From contig OZ316899.1 of assembly GCA_973895155.1 (NCBI GenBank), forward strand, positions 5,270,001 to 5,334,000: a DNA stretch of 64,000 nucleotides, given 5' to 3'. This document shows positions 29,391 through 42,699 of the stretch, piece by piece. A program made the translations under genes and the position numbers. How positions within the stretch are numbered: the first letter of the stretch is position 1; each line of letters opens with the position of its first letter. The DNA is from Marsupella aquatica. Its lineage: Eukaryota; Marchantiophyta. Under the pieces are notes generated by a model that saw only the letters and a list, made by a program, of their open reading frames with translations, did not search any database and was not told the origin of the DNA.

Positions 29391-32079
29391 TTGCACATTT
29401 TAGTACCCCTCAATCATGCTTTCCACCTTATCAAACAAATACAGATGGTGGCCAGACCCCTACTAATGCAGTCCAGCTTACCAGCATCAGCCTGGGGCCA
29501 TGCGGTTATACATGCAGCCACCCTCCTTAGAATGAGACCATCATCATTTAATTCCCAAACCCCCCACTTCCTGGCATATGGATTGCCACCTGATATCACA
29601 CATCTACGGACTTTTGGCTGCCTGGTACTTGTCCCAATTTTAGGTCCTAAACAAACTAAAATGGGACCTCAAAGACAACGAGGCATCATAAGATACTTGG
29701 AACCCTCAACAACAGACGTTTTCAAAGCATGGTTCCAAGACTGCCATTTCTTTGAAGAAGAATTTCCCACTCTTATGGAAGACCCAAACAAAAGCGGAGA
29801 GATAAAAGTAAAGGACTTACAGTGGTTGTCTACACATCCTTTTACCGACGACCACCAAACTAAAGAAGCAGATCAAGGAGTACAATATGTCCTCCACTTA
29901 CAATAGATGGTTATGAAACTTCCGGATGCCTTCAACGATGCAGCCACAGTCACTCGCTCACATTTAGAGGCAGCAAACATACCAGCTTGAATTTCTTGGA
30001 AGTCTACACCAGCAACTGAAGCTGCACCAAGGGCAAAGCGAGGTCGCCCCCTGGGATCCAGGGACTCTCACCCTAGAGTGTTGCGTACAGTCCTTCCATC
30101 TCCCCCTGTTATACCTGCTACAGTACCACCTTTACCAGGGCAGGCCAATAACGAGGAGATCACAATTAATTATGTGCATACCGGGAAGATAATGCAGCGT
30201 GATACAATACAGGTTGATGATAACTTTGCATTCAATATCTCTGAGGAGATCACAAATGATACTCCAGATCCTCTAACAATTGCTGAGGCCAATCTCGACC
30301 AGACTGGCCACAATGGGAGCTAGCTATAAACTCAGAACTGGACTCCCTAATGCAACGAAAAGTTTTTGGACTGATTATACCTGCACCTGCAGGAACCTAT
30401 CTCACGGGTTATAGATTCATCTTTGTCAGGAAACGCAATGCAAAAGGAGAAGTGATCAGACATAAAGCCCGCTTAGTAGCAAAGGGCTACACCTAGATCT
30501 CCGGTCGGGACTTTGATCAAACTTACTCTCTCGTGATGGATTCGATCACATACAGATATCTCATCGCATATGCTCTCCTGCACAAACTCATCATGCATAT
30601 TTTAGACGTGATCACTGCCTATCTGTATGGTATACTTGATACCACAATATACATGAAGGCACCCCCAGAACTAATTAAGAGGTTAACGTTCCACATTGAG
30701 GGGGAGAAAACCGGTAGGAAAAACCCAGGTCTGCAACTTGGAGTACTCCAAAATTGCCCTATAGGAGATTTGAATTCACTGACAATTGAGCTTGGACCTT
30801 CTGCACCAACCCAGCCAGATGTGCTGCACACATTCAATCAGAGGAAATGGATGCCTCTCTCACTGCTTTCTCCTGCTACACAAACAAAGAGAGTTAAAAG
30901 AGAACTTGCAATTCAGGTACTTTGTTCCATGTATGGTTTAAAACAGAGTGGACGGACATGGTACAAACGATTCAAAGCTGAAATGCTTACATTGAATTTC
31001 ATTATTGACGACATTGTTCCTTGTCTATTTCTTAAACAGGAGGGAGACAACTTTGTTACTATCGTGATTTATGTGGACGACATAAACATTTTTGGCACAA
31101 CAACAATAACAGCTCAAACAATTGAGATCCTTAAGAAAACCTTTGAGATGCGGGATGTTGGAAAGCCCACCTATTGTTTGGGCTTACAATTCAATTACTT
31201 ACCAAATGGCATACTCATTAACCAATCTACCTACACTGAGAAGGTACTTAGGCAATTCAACATGGACTCTACTCACCCAGTTAGCACTCCTATGGATTTG
31301 AGATCCTCAGATTGTGATAAGGATACATTCAAGAAATGGACTGAACCAGAAACGATTCTTGGCCCAAAAAAGCCTTACCTCTTTGCAATAGGGGCTCTTA
31401 TGTACCTTGCTACATAGTCCTGTCTTGACATCTTGTTTGCAGTGAACCTCCTTGCCCGCCATAGCGCAAAGCCGACCATACCTCATTGGAATGAAGTCAA
31501 GCGCGTTTTTTGTTACCTGCAAGGAACCACCAATAGGGGGCTATTCTTTCCCAAGTAGTCAGAAAACCTATTGGTGGGATACGCAGATGCAGGGTACCTT
31601 TCAGACCCAGACGATGCAAAATCCCAAACGGGATATGTTTTTCTCCAAGGCGGCACTGCAACTCATGGAAAAGCTACATATAGACATTGACAGGTACTTC
31701 CTCTAACCACGCGGAGATTATTGCGCTCTATGAAGCCACCAGGGAATGCATTTGGTTACAACACTTGATAGAACATATTCAAATACACACTAGTAGACCC
31801 CAATTTGATCAACCGACGATCATATATCAAGATAATTGACCCTGTGTAGATCAGATAGTGCAGGGATTCATCAAAGGGGACAAAATTAAACATATACCGC
31901 CCAAATTCTTCTATACCCATGAGCAGCATGGCAAACAGGTCAATGTGCAGTGGATTCCTAGCAAAGAAAATAGGGCAGATTTGTTTACAAAACCCCTACT
32001 GCCATCCCTCCACCAAGAGCATACATATGGCATAGGAATGAGGATCATGGCATCGATGCTGCAAGACACCTATGGATAA
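29391..32079 (+). pseudogene. Copia-2 polyprotein (integrase end to RNase H), decayed
   Basis: Landmarks in order: SSLPASAWGHAVIHAATLL and LRTFGCLVLVPI (integrase C-terminal side), a linker with a GRP-rich patch near 30045, KARLVAKGYT (30464-30493, followed by a stop), ITAYLYGILDTTIYMKAPPE, LCSMYGLKQSGRTWYKRF, IVIYVDDINIFG (RT active site YVDD intact), STYTEKVLRQFNMDSTHPVS, then ALMYLAT, a stop at 31415, and an RNase H part (GYADAGYLSDPDD, then EIIALYEATRECIW near 31705-31755). At least four stops or shifts occur. The 295-codon RT frame 30533-31417 is open and includes an unusual extra segment (see findings). Confidence 0.8.
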
Positions 32080-32718
32080 ATCAAACTTACTCAAGCTCAA
32101 AGAATACTTACTAACCGGAAGAAGTCGGATCCCTTATGGCTGAAGCACTCTGTTGAGCACTACCGAGGAAATTTTGAAACGTAATGGCCCCGCACCGACC
32201 TTGACTTTGCTCCATCGACCTATCTCAAGCTCCACCATTCCGTGCAATTCCCCTAACCAAATGAGAACTCGAAGTTCACCAAGTATACACAGGACATGCA
32301 TCACTCAATCGACCCTGCAGGAGCAAACTCACGAAAGACGACCAACAAATGAACATGCCCATGCAGAGTGTGTCGTCTTCAGCAGCACAATTAGGGTCGG
32401 CGCCCAATAGCACATCGTCTCCTAGCAAAATACAGACCGTTGTTTGTATTTTGACATTTTTTTTACATATCATAGTATAGATGTTAGTATATACCTTTCA
32501 GCGTAAATTTTTCTTTGGATTCCTTAGACATGATAAAGACTTAACCTATTATTGGCCCTAAACCATGTAATAGTAGTGGAACTCTTTCCATGATTGAAGC
32601 ATGGTTTTAATGAGACCATACTAAACTTGGGCCATATAATAGGATTATAACAAAAGGGTTAGCTTTCCCTAAATTTTGTGGTTGTTTGGAAAATCCTTCT
32701 CATCCAACCAAGGGGGAG

Positions 32719-32906
32719 TGTTAGAAGGGATAAACCCTAACCCTGATTACCTAGACTCACCCTAGTATACACCCTAGTATATAGGGAGTTGAGGCGGTTA
32801 CATAACCACCATACCATGTAATATATAGGGAGTTGTTTGCACTCCCACAATCAGTGAGAAGGAAGTGAGCTTGACGGTGCATTGTATGTCTAGAGTATAC
32901 ATAACA
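32719..32906 (+). repeat. 3' LTR of Copia-2 (188 bp)
   Basis: Follows a polypurine tract (CCAAGGGGGAG at about 32707-32718) and runs from TGTTAGAAGGG to ACATAACA. Inside are two TATA-like runs (TAGTATATAGGG and TAATATATAGGG), consistent with a promoter. Confidence 0.75.
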
Positions 32907-34332
32907 AAAACTAAAATATTTCTAACTTTCAAACCACATGTTAATTTGAGCCTAAACTTTCAAGAGTGATTCTACTATGTAAGGGCTACCTCCTGAAAAA
33001 GTATAAGACTTTTCTAATTACTTAAACTATTTAGCTAAAATTGCATCGATCCACTAATCTTAACTAATGGTAAACTCAATTTTGTTGAAGTAGAGCCTTA
33101 GAACCTAGTTGTCAACAAATGTTTTCAAGCTTGAGGATCTCTGGCTGGCTCTTAAAGTATTCTGAATGACCTTTGGTATCTCTCTTTGTTGCAAATGAGC
33201 CACCAATGTTGGGGTAGTGCTTCAATGCGTCCTCCGTTGTAAACATTCTCCATAATCATCATGTCATTGTCCAAACTAAATCTCACAATCCCAAGTGTCG
33301 AGTGTAACTCCTTCAACGCGTTTACCCATAATTACTTTCAAGGTGTGAAGACATAAACACATACAAACATAGAGCTTGCTCTAAATGTCACTCGAACACT
33401 CTTAAATATAACTCCCAAAAATATTTCTAGTTTTCTAATTTGCTATCCTATTACATCATTGAAGTCAAGTCAACTATGTGTATGTGTATCATAGGTTCTA
33501 TAAAGTCTTTACCCTACCATTTCCTTCATGTAAACCCAGAGTGTATGTTGTGCACTTGTGTATGCTGGTTGTGACATTGCATTCTCGTATGCGGGCTGGC
33601 AAGGCTGGGCCAGGTGCAATACTCCTTGACACACAAGGTACGGGTTGGGGGTAGCGGCCGCGAGTTCGGGTTGTCAGACGCATTTTGGACTCCGAATCAA
33701 AGGCAGACCACCACAACGGCTTAGAAGTCCCTAAGTTGAGACTGATCAAGGAATCAAACGCGAGTATGTTTCGGTGGAAAGATATAAAAAATATACCTAA
33801 AGGGTATATACCTATAGATAGGCACAATTAGCACTAGTCCACATTAATAAATGTGTATTGCAGTCTCTCCTTGCCCGAACCCTCAATACTAACAAAGTTT
33901 ATGTTCCATTTGGTAGTAAATGCACTTAGTGACCAACTTATTGGTGTGACACTGTCATGATTGGACCAAAGCCACAAATGTGCAAATCCTCTTGGGCTTG
34001 ATCCCCACCACTAAGTCTACACATAATTATAATGTGATCTCAGGCATACCACTGTTGGCTTTGCACCCCTAATGCTTAATATGTTACCTACTCCTATTCT
34101 AAGTGCCACAAATTACTCAACTCCCTTTGTTTGCTAATAATTGTGCAGGTTTGATGGCTTCTTACTCTGTACAACCTCTACATACAAGCATATTACACTC
34201 TAAGGGACGTGCCGCTCACGTCACAAATTAATAATCTGTTGAAAATTCTCAGATTCTCTAGGAAACCTTTTAAATTAAAGGTCAGGCAGTTGGCTTCCCC
34301 TCATCAGTCCCTTATAACATGTTGTGATTTTC
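32907..34332. other. Unassigned flank left of LINE-2
   Basis: I see no gene or repeat I can name. Before LINE-2 landed this stretch was contiguous with 43037 onward, because of the shared 17-bp duplication. It might therefore hold the missing 3' exons of the minus-strand SET gene, but I found none I could defend. Confidence 0.4.
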
Positions 34333-34349
34333 AATGTGATACTTATGCC

Positions 34350-36590
34350 GATATTTTACTGACGGAGCTGTGAGAACTAGGGTTTGGGGTTTTTGGGTGT
34401 TCCGGAGGGTGAGGCGTTCAATCTTTGTGGATTGTGTTATGTTTGTGATGATTATCAAGATAATGGCAAGGATAATGACGACTTTGAATGGATTTGACCA
34501 TCAGAATGATGGTCCACGGACAAGCTATCTAAACTTTGCTTACTCTGACGCGCATGAAAGCTGAAGCTGTAGCTTCAAGCTTTTTTTCCAAAGATTCTAA
34601 CATCTGAATGACGGGAATGTATCTGGGAGCAGACAAGAAGTCCGACCGTGCTTGTGCCGTGGGCTGAATCTCTGGGTAGGGCAAAATTGCGTCACAGTTG
34701 TCAACAACTTGCATGAGAACTAATGAGTTATTTGCCACTAAATATCTTATAATACTGTCCTTTAATGTCAACCAGGTCCTATTGGGGGGTCCTCCTTGGG
34801 CATTTATTGCTATCATGTCAAAATACTCACACTCATAGGCAGTTTGGTTTCAGCCACCAAAAATGTAGATTTTGCTGGAAACTACCTTCAACTCACACAC
34901 TCTCAACTCTCATCCTTCTCCCATAAAACCCAAATATTCATAGCTGTCACCTATGAACCATCTTCCTTCCCTACCCTAATAAATGACCTTAGTACTCACT
35001 TAAAATTCTTTCATCCCCAAGTCTAACCAATGAGTCTTGACTCGCCTCAAGCTCCTGCCCAAGATCTTCAACCACACATCTCTAGCTTGTGACCAACTCA
35101 ATGTCTAAGCTTTCTCTTATCACTAACAAAACACTATTAATAACACGACTTCAAAATCCACAATCTTCCACCTCTCAACTTCAACATAACAAATGCCAAG
35201 GCCTTAGATCTTCATCCACTTCTCCATTGGAGCACAATCAACAACCTAGCTTCCTTCAACATAGGTGCATGTACACATCAAGGTGTGGTTTCAAAGTAAA
35301 AGCATTTTACTACACACACAATGAGGTTCATACATGGCACAAACTCCCCATCCAAGCACTACTCCTCAAGCTAGAGCAAGTATGTGCAAGAACACAATGG
35401 AAGAATGGACATTGGCCTCAAGGAAAACTTCACTTCTTATACAATTCCTACTAGGCTACTACCCCACAAAGTCCAAAATGGTGGTGTGCACCAAGGCCCA
35501 AGTCCACAAAGACCAAGGACCAAGGACCAGGTAGCCCACCAAGGACCAAGGACCAGGTAGTAGATAGCCCACCAAGGACCCAAGTAGCTCGGTCAATTGG
35601 TGAAGTCTTTGCCACCTACCTACATAGTTAACTTTTAACTATGGTAATTTCATGTTTTTACCTTTTCTCTAATATCTTGGAAATCTGAAAATATAATGGC
35701 TTGAATTATTTTCCTATCCATTGCTATAAGATATTTTCCCTATATTTTGGCATCAAAATTTATTTATAACTATAACTCCTCAACCCTAAGCCAAATTATT
35801 ATTTTTAGAACGTATATTTTCTTGCCCAAGTAAGGTCTAGTTTTGGGTCGAAGGATTCCTGAAATGGTGTCATCATTTCAAAAATATATTTTTTAAGTCC
35901 AAAAACTCATAAGAGGCCATATAAACCTTCTCTAACTACTATCTTAACTCTTTATCTACCTTGGACTAAGGGAGAAAGCACTCCACTACTATAAATTTAT
36001 TGTTTTTTGGTTTTTTAGAGGTCTCACAACAGTCGGAAGGAGTCGCGGGGTTAATCTCTCTAGCCATTATGCTGAAAGCGCTTTCATCTTTATTGGCGTT
36101 CAAACAATGTTACGACATCTTTGATTTGGTAGTGCGGACACTGCCACACTAGTGTACTGCATTGCATGCGATCACTAGTACTGGTTTATGTTGCATATTC
36201 TGAGGCGCTGCTCTTGTGGCTTCTCACTTTTTGCCTCCAATTCCTGGGGTGACTCCACAATCCCTACGGCTCACTCGGTGATTCTTGCAAAATTGGCTTG
36301 CTGGTGACTCCCTAGACCTCCTTTGGGGATCTGGGTGCTGGTCTTGTGCTGGTGGACATTCTCCTCTCTGGTGACCAGGATTCCAGGTGAGATACTGTCC
36401 ACATCTTGTGCTACTAATTTAGGCCTCCCTTTCACAAGTTCATGCATAGGTGACTGGGAATCGCCTGCTTTGTCTTCAAAGTGCGTGCTCATTGTATCCC
36501 GGGTACTGGACTGGTGCCCCCTGCCATTTACCTTTCTTCTATTTTATCTTGATCAACTTGATATCTATGTTGATATATCGGAGGAACACT
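34350..36590. other. LINE-2 5' region without a clear gene
   Basis: Non-coding or strongly decayed. A minus-strand frame at 34529-34816 (95 codons) has no family I recognise. A repeat of ACCAAGGACCAGGTAG units occurs at about 35510-35577. No poly(A) or terminal repeat was found inside that would prove a nested insertion. Confidence 0.4.
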
Positions 36591-38722
36591 TTGGGACACG
36601 AAGGACGTGGGGCTCTCATGGCGGGACCTGCCTTTCTACGCGACGGGGCTGCACAGAGGATGCGGCACAGAGGGATGTGGAAGGAGGTGCTGGCCATTGG
36701 CATCATGTGGATTCTGGTGGCCCTCGCGAGCGCAAGTTTTCTGCTCCTAGCAGGGGTCGTTATGTCAGCAATTTTTTGGGATAGGATGCCCGATCCAATT
36801 TGATAAGAAACCAATGTCCACTTGATAGGGAGGCAACCACTGCTCTTCCCTCTGATCAACCATTGCAGAGTTGGTTCGGTTTGAAACCTTCTGGTGATAA
36901 TGTTGATGGATTCGCAAGATGGGAAGCTCATCGTGCCCTTGACACTGTTTCTATGGATGTTTTGGAAGGTTGCAAGCAACCCCTCCTACAGTGAAACCTT
37001 TCAAGATGACATTGGTGAACGATTTGGTAGGGAAGACATGAATGTGGATGGAGTGTCTGAGCAGGATTGCAGTGATCATAGCCAATTTCACTCTGCTGGT
37101 CCTGCAACTTTGGGTGCAACGGGAGAGGGTGCGCAATCCTCAGCTGAGGCAAGGGCGGAGGAAGTTGACGCTTGCATTCCGCTTTTGAGAAGGATCTCAG
37201 ATCTCACAATACAAAATTGGCCCTCCCAGCTTCACACTACAATTACTTGGTCCCTTGAAGAGGCGGCTGAGACTGTTTGGGGGCTATTCAACTGCTCCAT
37301 GATGTGTTATTTCACTGATCGTGCACCTATGCTTCCGACGTTTAAATTCTGGGTGGAGAAGACTTTTGTTAACAAAAGGAAGTGGCCAGTAACACAAGTG
37401 AAATTTGTGGGAAAGAGCTTCTACATGGTGGCCTTCAAAAATCCTGAGCACTGGGACCTGGCTTTAGCAGAGGCACCCTAGTTTCTGGAACAGAAGTATG
37501 TTTTTACCTTCCCCTGGGACCATCCTTTGATATCATGAATGAGTCCTACACTCTCTTACCTGTTTGGATTGAAATCCCTTTTTGCGCACTGCTATTGGAA
37601 CCCTGTCGTTGGAAGCTGGCTGCTTCTCTGGGAGATATTTTGCATTACATTCAGGGCAATGATTTAAGCTCCTACCCCCATGATTGTGTTTGTATACTCT
37701 GGGACACTCAGCAGGAGGTCCCGCGCAGTTTTGAAGTCCAAATTCAGGCTGATCTCTCCATCTGGCAACCAGTCATTTTCAAAAATATACCCTTTCATTG
37801 TTTTATCTGTAATCGCAAAGGCCACTTGGCCAGGAATTGTTGATCACACGAGGAGCAGGCACATGAGGCCCCCCTAGCCACTCCTCCTCTTAATACTGAT
37901 CAAGGTGAGGTTGTCCCTGCGGAAATAGTTACTGTTGTAGACATGCCTCCCCCTCTTGAGTCTGAAACCATGACGGCTCCTTCTCCTCCCGGGGGCATCC
38001 TCGGAACTACGACTGCTGCTGAGCATGATCCTGGAGGGAGCTCTTTATTTGGCGTTGCACCGGTGCTGGCTATTGATTCCTGGCCAGTGGTGATTGCATC
38101 GGCGGTGGATGAATTTGCTGAATTGGGTCCCCAAAACCCTCTGGTTAACTCTGTTTCTGTGGAGAACGAGGTTCCTAGGATTTTTCAAGATCTACAGGCT
38201 ATGAATGACGAGCCTAAGCTTTTGTTGGCAGCACCTGAGATTACTCTGATGCCTTCTAGGGAACTTGAGCCCCCTTTGGCACTTTCGCCTGCCGAAGGGA
38301 CTCAATTGGTTGCTGTTGGGGAGGGATCTGAGGAAATGGTGGACGACCCCTCTGGCTCTGAAATACCTTTTGATATGGAGCTATTTGAATATGAGGGATT
38401 TATATCCCGCTCTGCTCAAAAGAAACACCGAGCTAGGAAACTGGCACGCAGATCCCCACCTGAGGAGAAAAAGAAGGATAAAGGCAAAAAGAAAGCCAAG
38501 AATCAACGATCCTTACTTTTCTCCCCTGATTCTACTGTGCAGGATGCTGAGGGCTGGGTGACTCCAGGACGGAAGCTGACTCGGTCGGTCCATCACTCCA
38601 TCGCTGCGCTCCCTGTCCTGTGGTGGAGGTGCAGCCTATTGCTGAACGGGATCCCCCGCCTATCCTTACGGGCGGGGCGGTGGGGGTGGTTGGCGGGAAT
38701 GCTGCTCCCATTGACCTGCTGA
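36590..38722 (+). pseudogene. LINE-2 ORF1 (RNA-binding, CCHC knuckle), decayed
   Basis: Translation in shifting frames shows the plant LINE ORF1 layout. An N-terminal part includes AGPAFLRD. A DUF4283-like RNA-binding domain spans 37160-37740 (DRAPMLPTFKFWVEKTF, QVKFVGKSFYMVAFKNPEHW, LPVWIEIPF, LGDILHYIQGNDLSSYPHD). A zinc knuckle CFICNRKGHLARNC lies at 37799-37840, and a Pro/Glu-rich tail ends in a Lys-rich patch (38450-38500). A stop at 37480 follows LAEAP where LINE-3 has a Trp, another TGA (37842) follows the knuckle directly, and a frameshift lies near 37520. ORF1 proteins coat the element RNA. Confidence 0.75.
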
Positions 38723-38800
38723 ATGTTGAGGCATAATTTTGACTATTTGTTGCTTCTCCTAAAGCTGCTTTGCTGGCCCCTTGGAGAAGTGGAGCGATAT

Positions 38801-41800
38801 GACACTCCTCAATTTTGCATCGTGGAATGTCTGCGGCTTATGTAATCCGGATAGAAAGCATGTGGTGTTGAAATGGGCTTCTTCAATCCGACCTCCGCTT
38901 GACACCCTGGCTTTGCAGGAAGTAAAGGCTGATGAATTTGATTGGATAATGCACTGAAGACCATCCTACCCGATTATCAGCATTGTTACTCCGCCCCCGT
39001 TGACGGCAGGGGAGGCACAACTATTTTACTGCACCCGTCACTTAAGGTACTATCATCGGGTATGCTGGACCTGGGCAAAGCTGTTTGGGCCAAGCTGGAA
39101 CACACCGAGGGAACCTTTGGGCTGATCAGTGTGTACGCGCCCAACTCTCCAGGAGAACGAGCTATTCTCTGGAATGATTTGAAAAACAAATTGCCTCAGG
39201 GGCGATGGGTGTTCACTGGAGATTTTAACATGATTGAGCTCCGATGAAATTTCACCTGGCTTGACCCCGTTGATCCGCGAGAGGAATTGGAATTTTGGAG
39301 GTTTCTGAAGGTTTGACTTGACCTGCAAGAGGCACTGTCTATTCTTGGTCAGGTATCGAGATCCTTGGTGCCGGATACGTAATGGCGTGTTGACTCAATC
39401 TTGCCTTGATAGGTTCTATTTCAGTGAGAAAGGCCAGTGGACGGAGGAACTGGTGGAACTCAAACATGATGGCACTATCGGACCATGACCCTGTGCTGAT
39501 CTCTTTTCGCATTGCCCCCTTGCTCACGTCTGCTTCTGATCAACGACGCACTTCTTACTTCAAAGCTAACCCTGCTGTGGTCAGGAACTCAGTCTGCAAA
39601 CTTGGGATTTTTGGAGGCTGCCTGGATTGGGGATGCCGCTCCCCTTGCTGAACCTCATCTGCGTTTTTCTTTGGCGTATCAGCATCTCCGCCAATGCTAC
39701 ATGATGCTACAATCTTCACCACTGACCAAGGCTGCAGAGGCTGCACTACTGCGTGACAAACTTTGACTTCTGAAGGTAACCATTATGGAGGATTACTCCA
39801 CTGACAATATCACAGAGTTTATGGATACTAAAGATAATGTATGTTCAATGGGACTTGAAGATGCTCACCACTGTCACCAGCTATCTAGGATTAAATGGCT
39901 GGGCCAAGGCGACGAACCCTCTAAGTTCTATTTCTCCATTGTTAAGGCCAAACGGCTCAGAGAAAAGATGGAATATCTTGTGGTTGATGGTGGCACGGAA
40001 TTAAGGGAGGAGCAACTCATTGTTGGAGAGGTACAACATTTTTGTGAGGAGCTATACTCACTGCCATTACTAGAAGGAGAAGAATTGAGGAAGCAAAGAA
40101 CAGCACACAGGACTCTGAGTAGGAACACACATTTTGCCCCTACTGCGGCTGAGGTTAGAATGCTTGAAGAGCTGCCTTCTATACGTGAACTGCACGACAC
40201 TTTGTTACTTCTTCCCAGTGACAAAGCTCCTGGTATTGATGGCATGACTGCGGAGACCTCCAGGGCTTGCTGGGAATTCATGAAGACTGACTTTCATGAC
40301 ATGATCTGTGATTTTTGGAGGACAGGACATCTGGCTTTCAACATCAAAGATGGGGTTATTCGTTTTATTCCTAAGAAAACTGATAAGCGAAGACTGGGGG
40401 ACTGGAGAGCATTAACCATGTTAACCATTGTATACAAGCTCTTGGCTAAGCTGCTAGCCCTTCATCTAAAAATGTTACTACCTAAGCTGATCTGTCCACA
40501 ATAGACAGGCTTTATCCCTGGGCGGCACATTCTGGAAAACATCTCTCACCTGGCTGGTTAAAGACTGGATTAACTTCACTAGGACCCCGGCTCTTTTCTT
40601 GAAACTGGATTTTGAGAAGGCCTTTGACAGAGTGGATCACTCTTACATATGGGAAACTATGAACCTGTTAGGCCTCGGCTCACATTTTATTTTTCTAGTA
40701 AAGTCTCTGATCAGCAATGCCTGCTCTAAGGCTCTCGTCAATGGCATATGGACTGAGGATGTGAAGATGGCCAGGGGTGTGAGACAAGGCTGCCCTCTCT
40801 CACCTCTTCTCTTTGTCATATCTACACAGCCCTTGATGGATTTTCTTACATCGGAGATTAATGCTGGTAGATTACAGGGTTTGCAGATTTCCAGCTCTCT
40901 ACACATATGTCTTAGACTTTTTCCAGATGACTTAGGGTTGTTCATCCCGGCCTCAGCGGCCGCCTTTGAGCAAGCCAGGAGTGCTCTCACTTGCTACAAA
41001 GATGCCACAGGTGCTAAATTGAACTTAAACAAGTCAGTTGTTATTCCCCTTGTTGTGGAGGTGATCCCGAGCTGGCTACTGGATGTCTGATTAGTGAAAG
41101 AGGAGTGGTACAGAAATATTTGGGTGCTCCCTTTGGCTTGGATCTTACTGAAGCACAGTTGCATGACTTTTGCCTCGACCGGATTGGAGCCAGACTCTCA
41201 TCTCGGTCTACCCGTTTTCTATCTTTCACTGAAAGGGTGCTCTTGATCAAACATGTTTTACTTGCCATTCCTGTATATCACATGATGTTTCTGCGATCCT
41301 CTGCTTCTCTGGCAAAGAAGTTGATTGCACTCAGTCGTGTTTTTCTTTGGGGGATTAACAAACAGGGGGGGAAGCGAATTCCACTGGTGGCTTGGGAGAA
41401 GCTGGCACGACCTAAGGTGGATGGTGGCCTGGGATTGAAGGACTTCCGTAGTCATTCTGACGCTCTACTAAGTAAATGGTTTACTGGGACGCTTGATAGA
41501 CCGGAATCGGAATGGCCAGGATGTATGCGGAGAATCTAAAGCTAACTAAATGGCGCAACTATAAGACGGTACGCAGGAACAACTACTCAAAGAAGGATAA
41601 GGTCCTGCTCAGTACTCCTCGCTCATTTGGGAAGCTCTGTTATACTGGCCAGCTTTGGTGTGCCTGGACCTTGGTACGGGAGAACCTGGTCCTTTGTCTT
41701 GGCACTGCGGCCATCCCCAGACACTAGGGGATTGAAGATGTTTTGCGCTGTCTATTGGATTTTTACACTCTCCCTGAGGACAACATTTTGGGTGTAGTTG

Positions 41801-42699
41801 AGATCTGTGGAAGGCTTGGTGTCAGGAAAGTCAATGATTTGTGGTCTGCTCTGAATAATCAGTGGATGGATATGAATGAGAAGATGCTCAGACTGAGGGG
41901 TCTACCCGAAGACGATAGGAGATTTTCTCTATCCTTTATTGCCACTCTTCACAGATCTATCTGCAAAGAAACAGTTGGGGACTCAGGGGCAAGACTATGG
42001 AGATGGATCGATAAGGACAGTGTGCCCCTGACTAAATCTGGGCTTCCCAATCTCAGGGTGTTTGAGTTGCTTAGACCCAAGGGATCTGATTTCTGCAGGC
42101 TTACCAGGATCTGGAATGTGAACTTGCTTGAGATTGAATAGTGTAAGGTCTGCCAGGTTATATGGACTGCAGATCTCTCCACTCGTGCCAGAACCTTCTT
42201 ATGGCGCATCCTTGCCCAGGGTTTATTTTCTGGCTCTAAAGCTCTGAGGATTGGGAAGTCTGATGGGGTATGTACACTCTGCTCCGGTGCGGTGGAGACT
42301 ATCCCGCACATTTTCTTTGACTGCCGCCATGCGGGGGCTTGCTGGCTGGTAATGCAGGGCTGGCTGAATGGGAGATTATTTAACCGGGCCCTTGGGTTGG
42401 TGCATCTCCTGTTGTCGATGTAGGGGAAGACCCCTCTACATACGTTACAGGTTTTCTTGATGTACCAAACTTTGTGGTCCCTGTGGCTTGCCAAGAATGG
42501 CCAGACGTTTGATCGGACCAGACACTGCATTTTTTACCAGATTAATATCTGCACAGAGACTATTGATCACCTGTTGGTTGTGGCTGCTTTGTCTTGTTCT
42601 GGCCATAAGATTGGGCGGCTTTCCCAGGCTAGGACTATGGTGGAGGCAGAGCAACGTAGGCTACTTAGGGGTAGGGTACAGAAACTAACATCCCAATGA
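38801..42699 (+). pseudogene. LINE-2 ORF2 (endonuclease, RT, zinc-binding end), decayed
   Basis: An APE-type endonuclease opens the frame: SWNVCGLCNPDRK (about 38821), LALQEVKADEFD, GRGGTTILLHPSLKVL, ISVYAPNSPGERA, FTGDFNMIE. RT follows at 39785-41540: SDKAPGIDGMTAE, GVIRFIPKKTDKRRLGDWRALTM, KLDFEKAFDRVDHSYIW, ARGVRQGCPLSPLLFV, then LFPDDLGLF, where LINE-3 keeps the usual FADD, so an active-site neighbour is changed. The zinc-binding end (42150-42699) has CTLC and IPHIFFDC. There are many stops and shifts (for example 38957, 39245, 40502 and 42139). It cuts target DNA and copies RNA in the intact family; this copy is dead. Confidence 0.85.

Larger units (their letters stand above)
29270..32906 (+). 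mobile_element. Copia-2: 5'-truncated Ty1/Copia element
   Basis: Integrase end, linker, RT, RNase H, polypurine tract and a short 3' LTR are present in order on the plus strand. The 5' LTR, gag and protease are missing. The left edge is near the minisatellite. Confidence 0.8.

Noticed and set aside
33498-33827. 109-codon minus-strand frame
   Set aside because: No domain, no splice or promoter context, biased composition; likely chance.
40643-40990. Antisense 115-codon frame within LINE-2 RT
   Set aside because: A shadow of the RT frame on the opposite strand.
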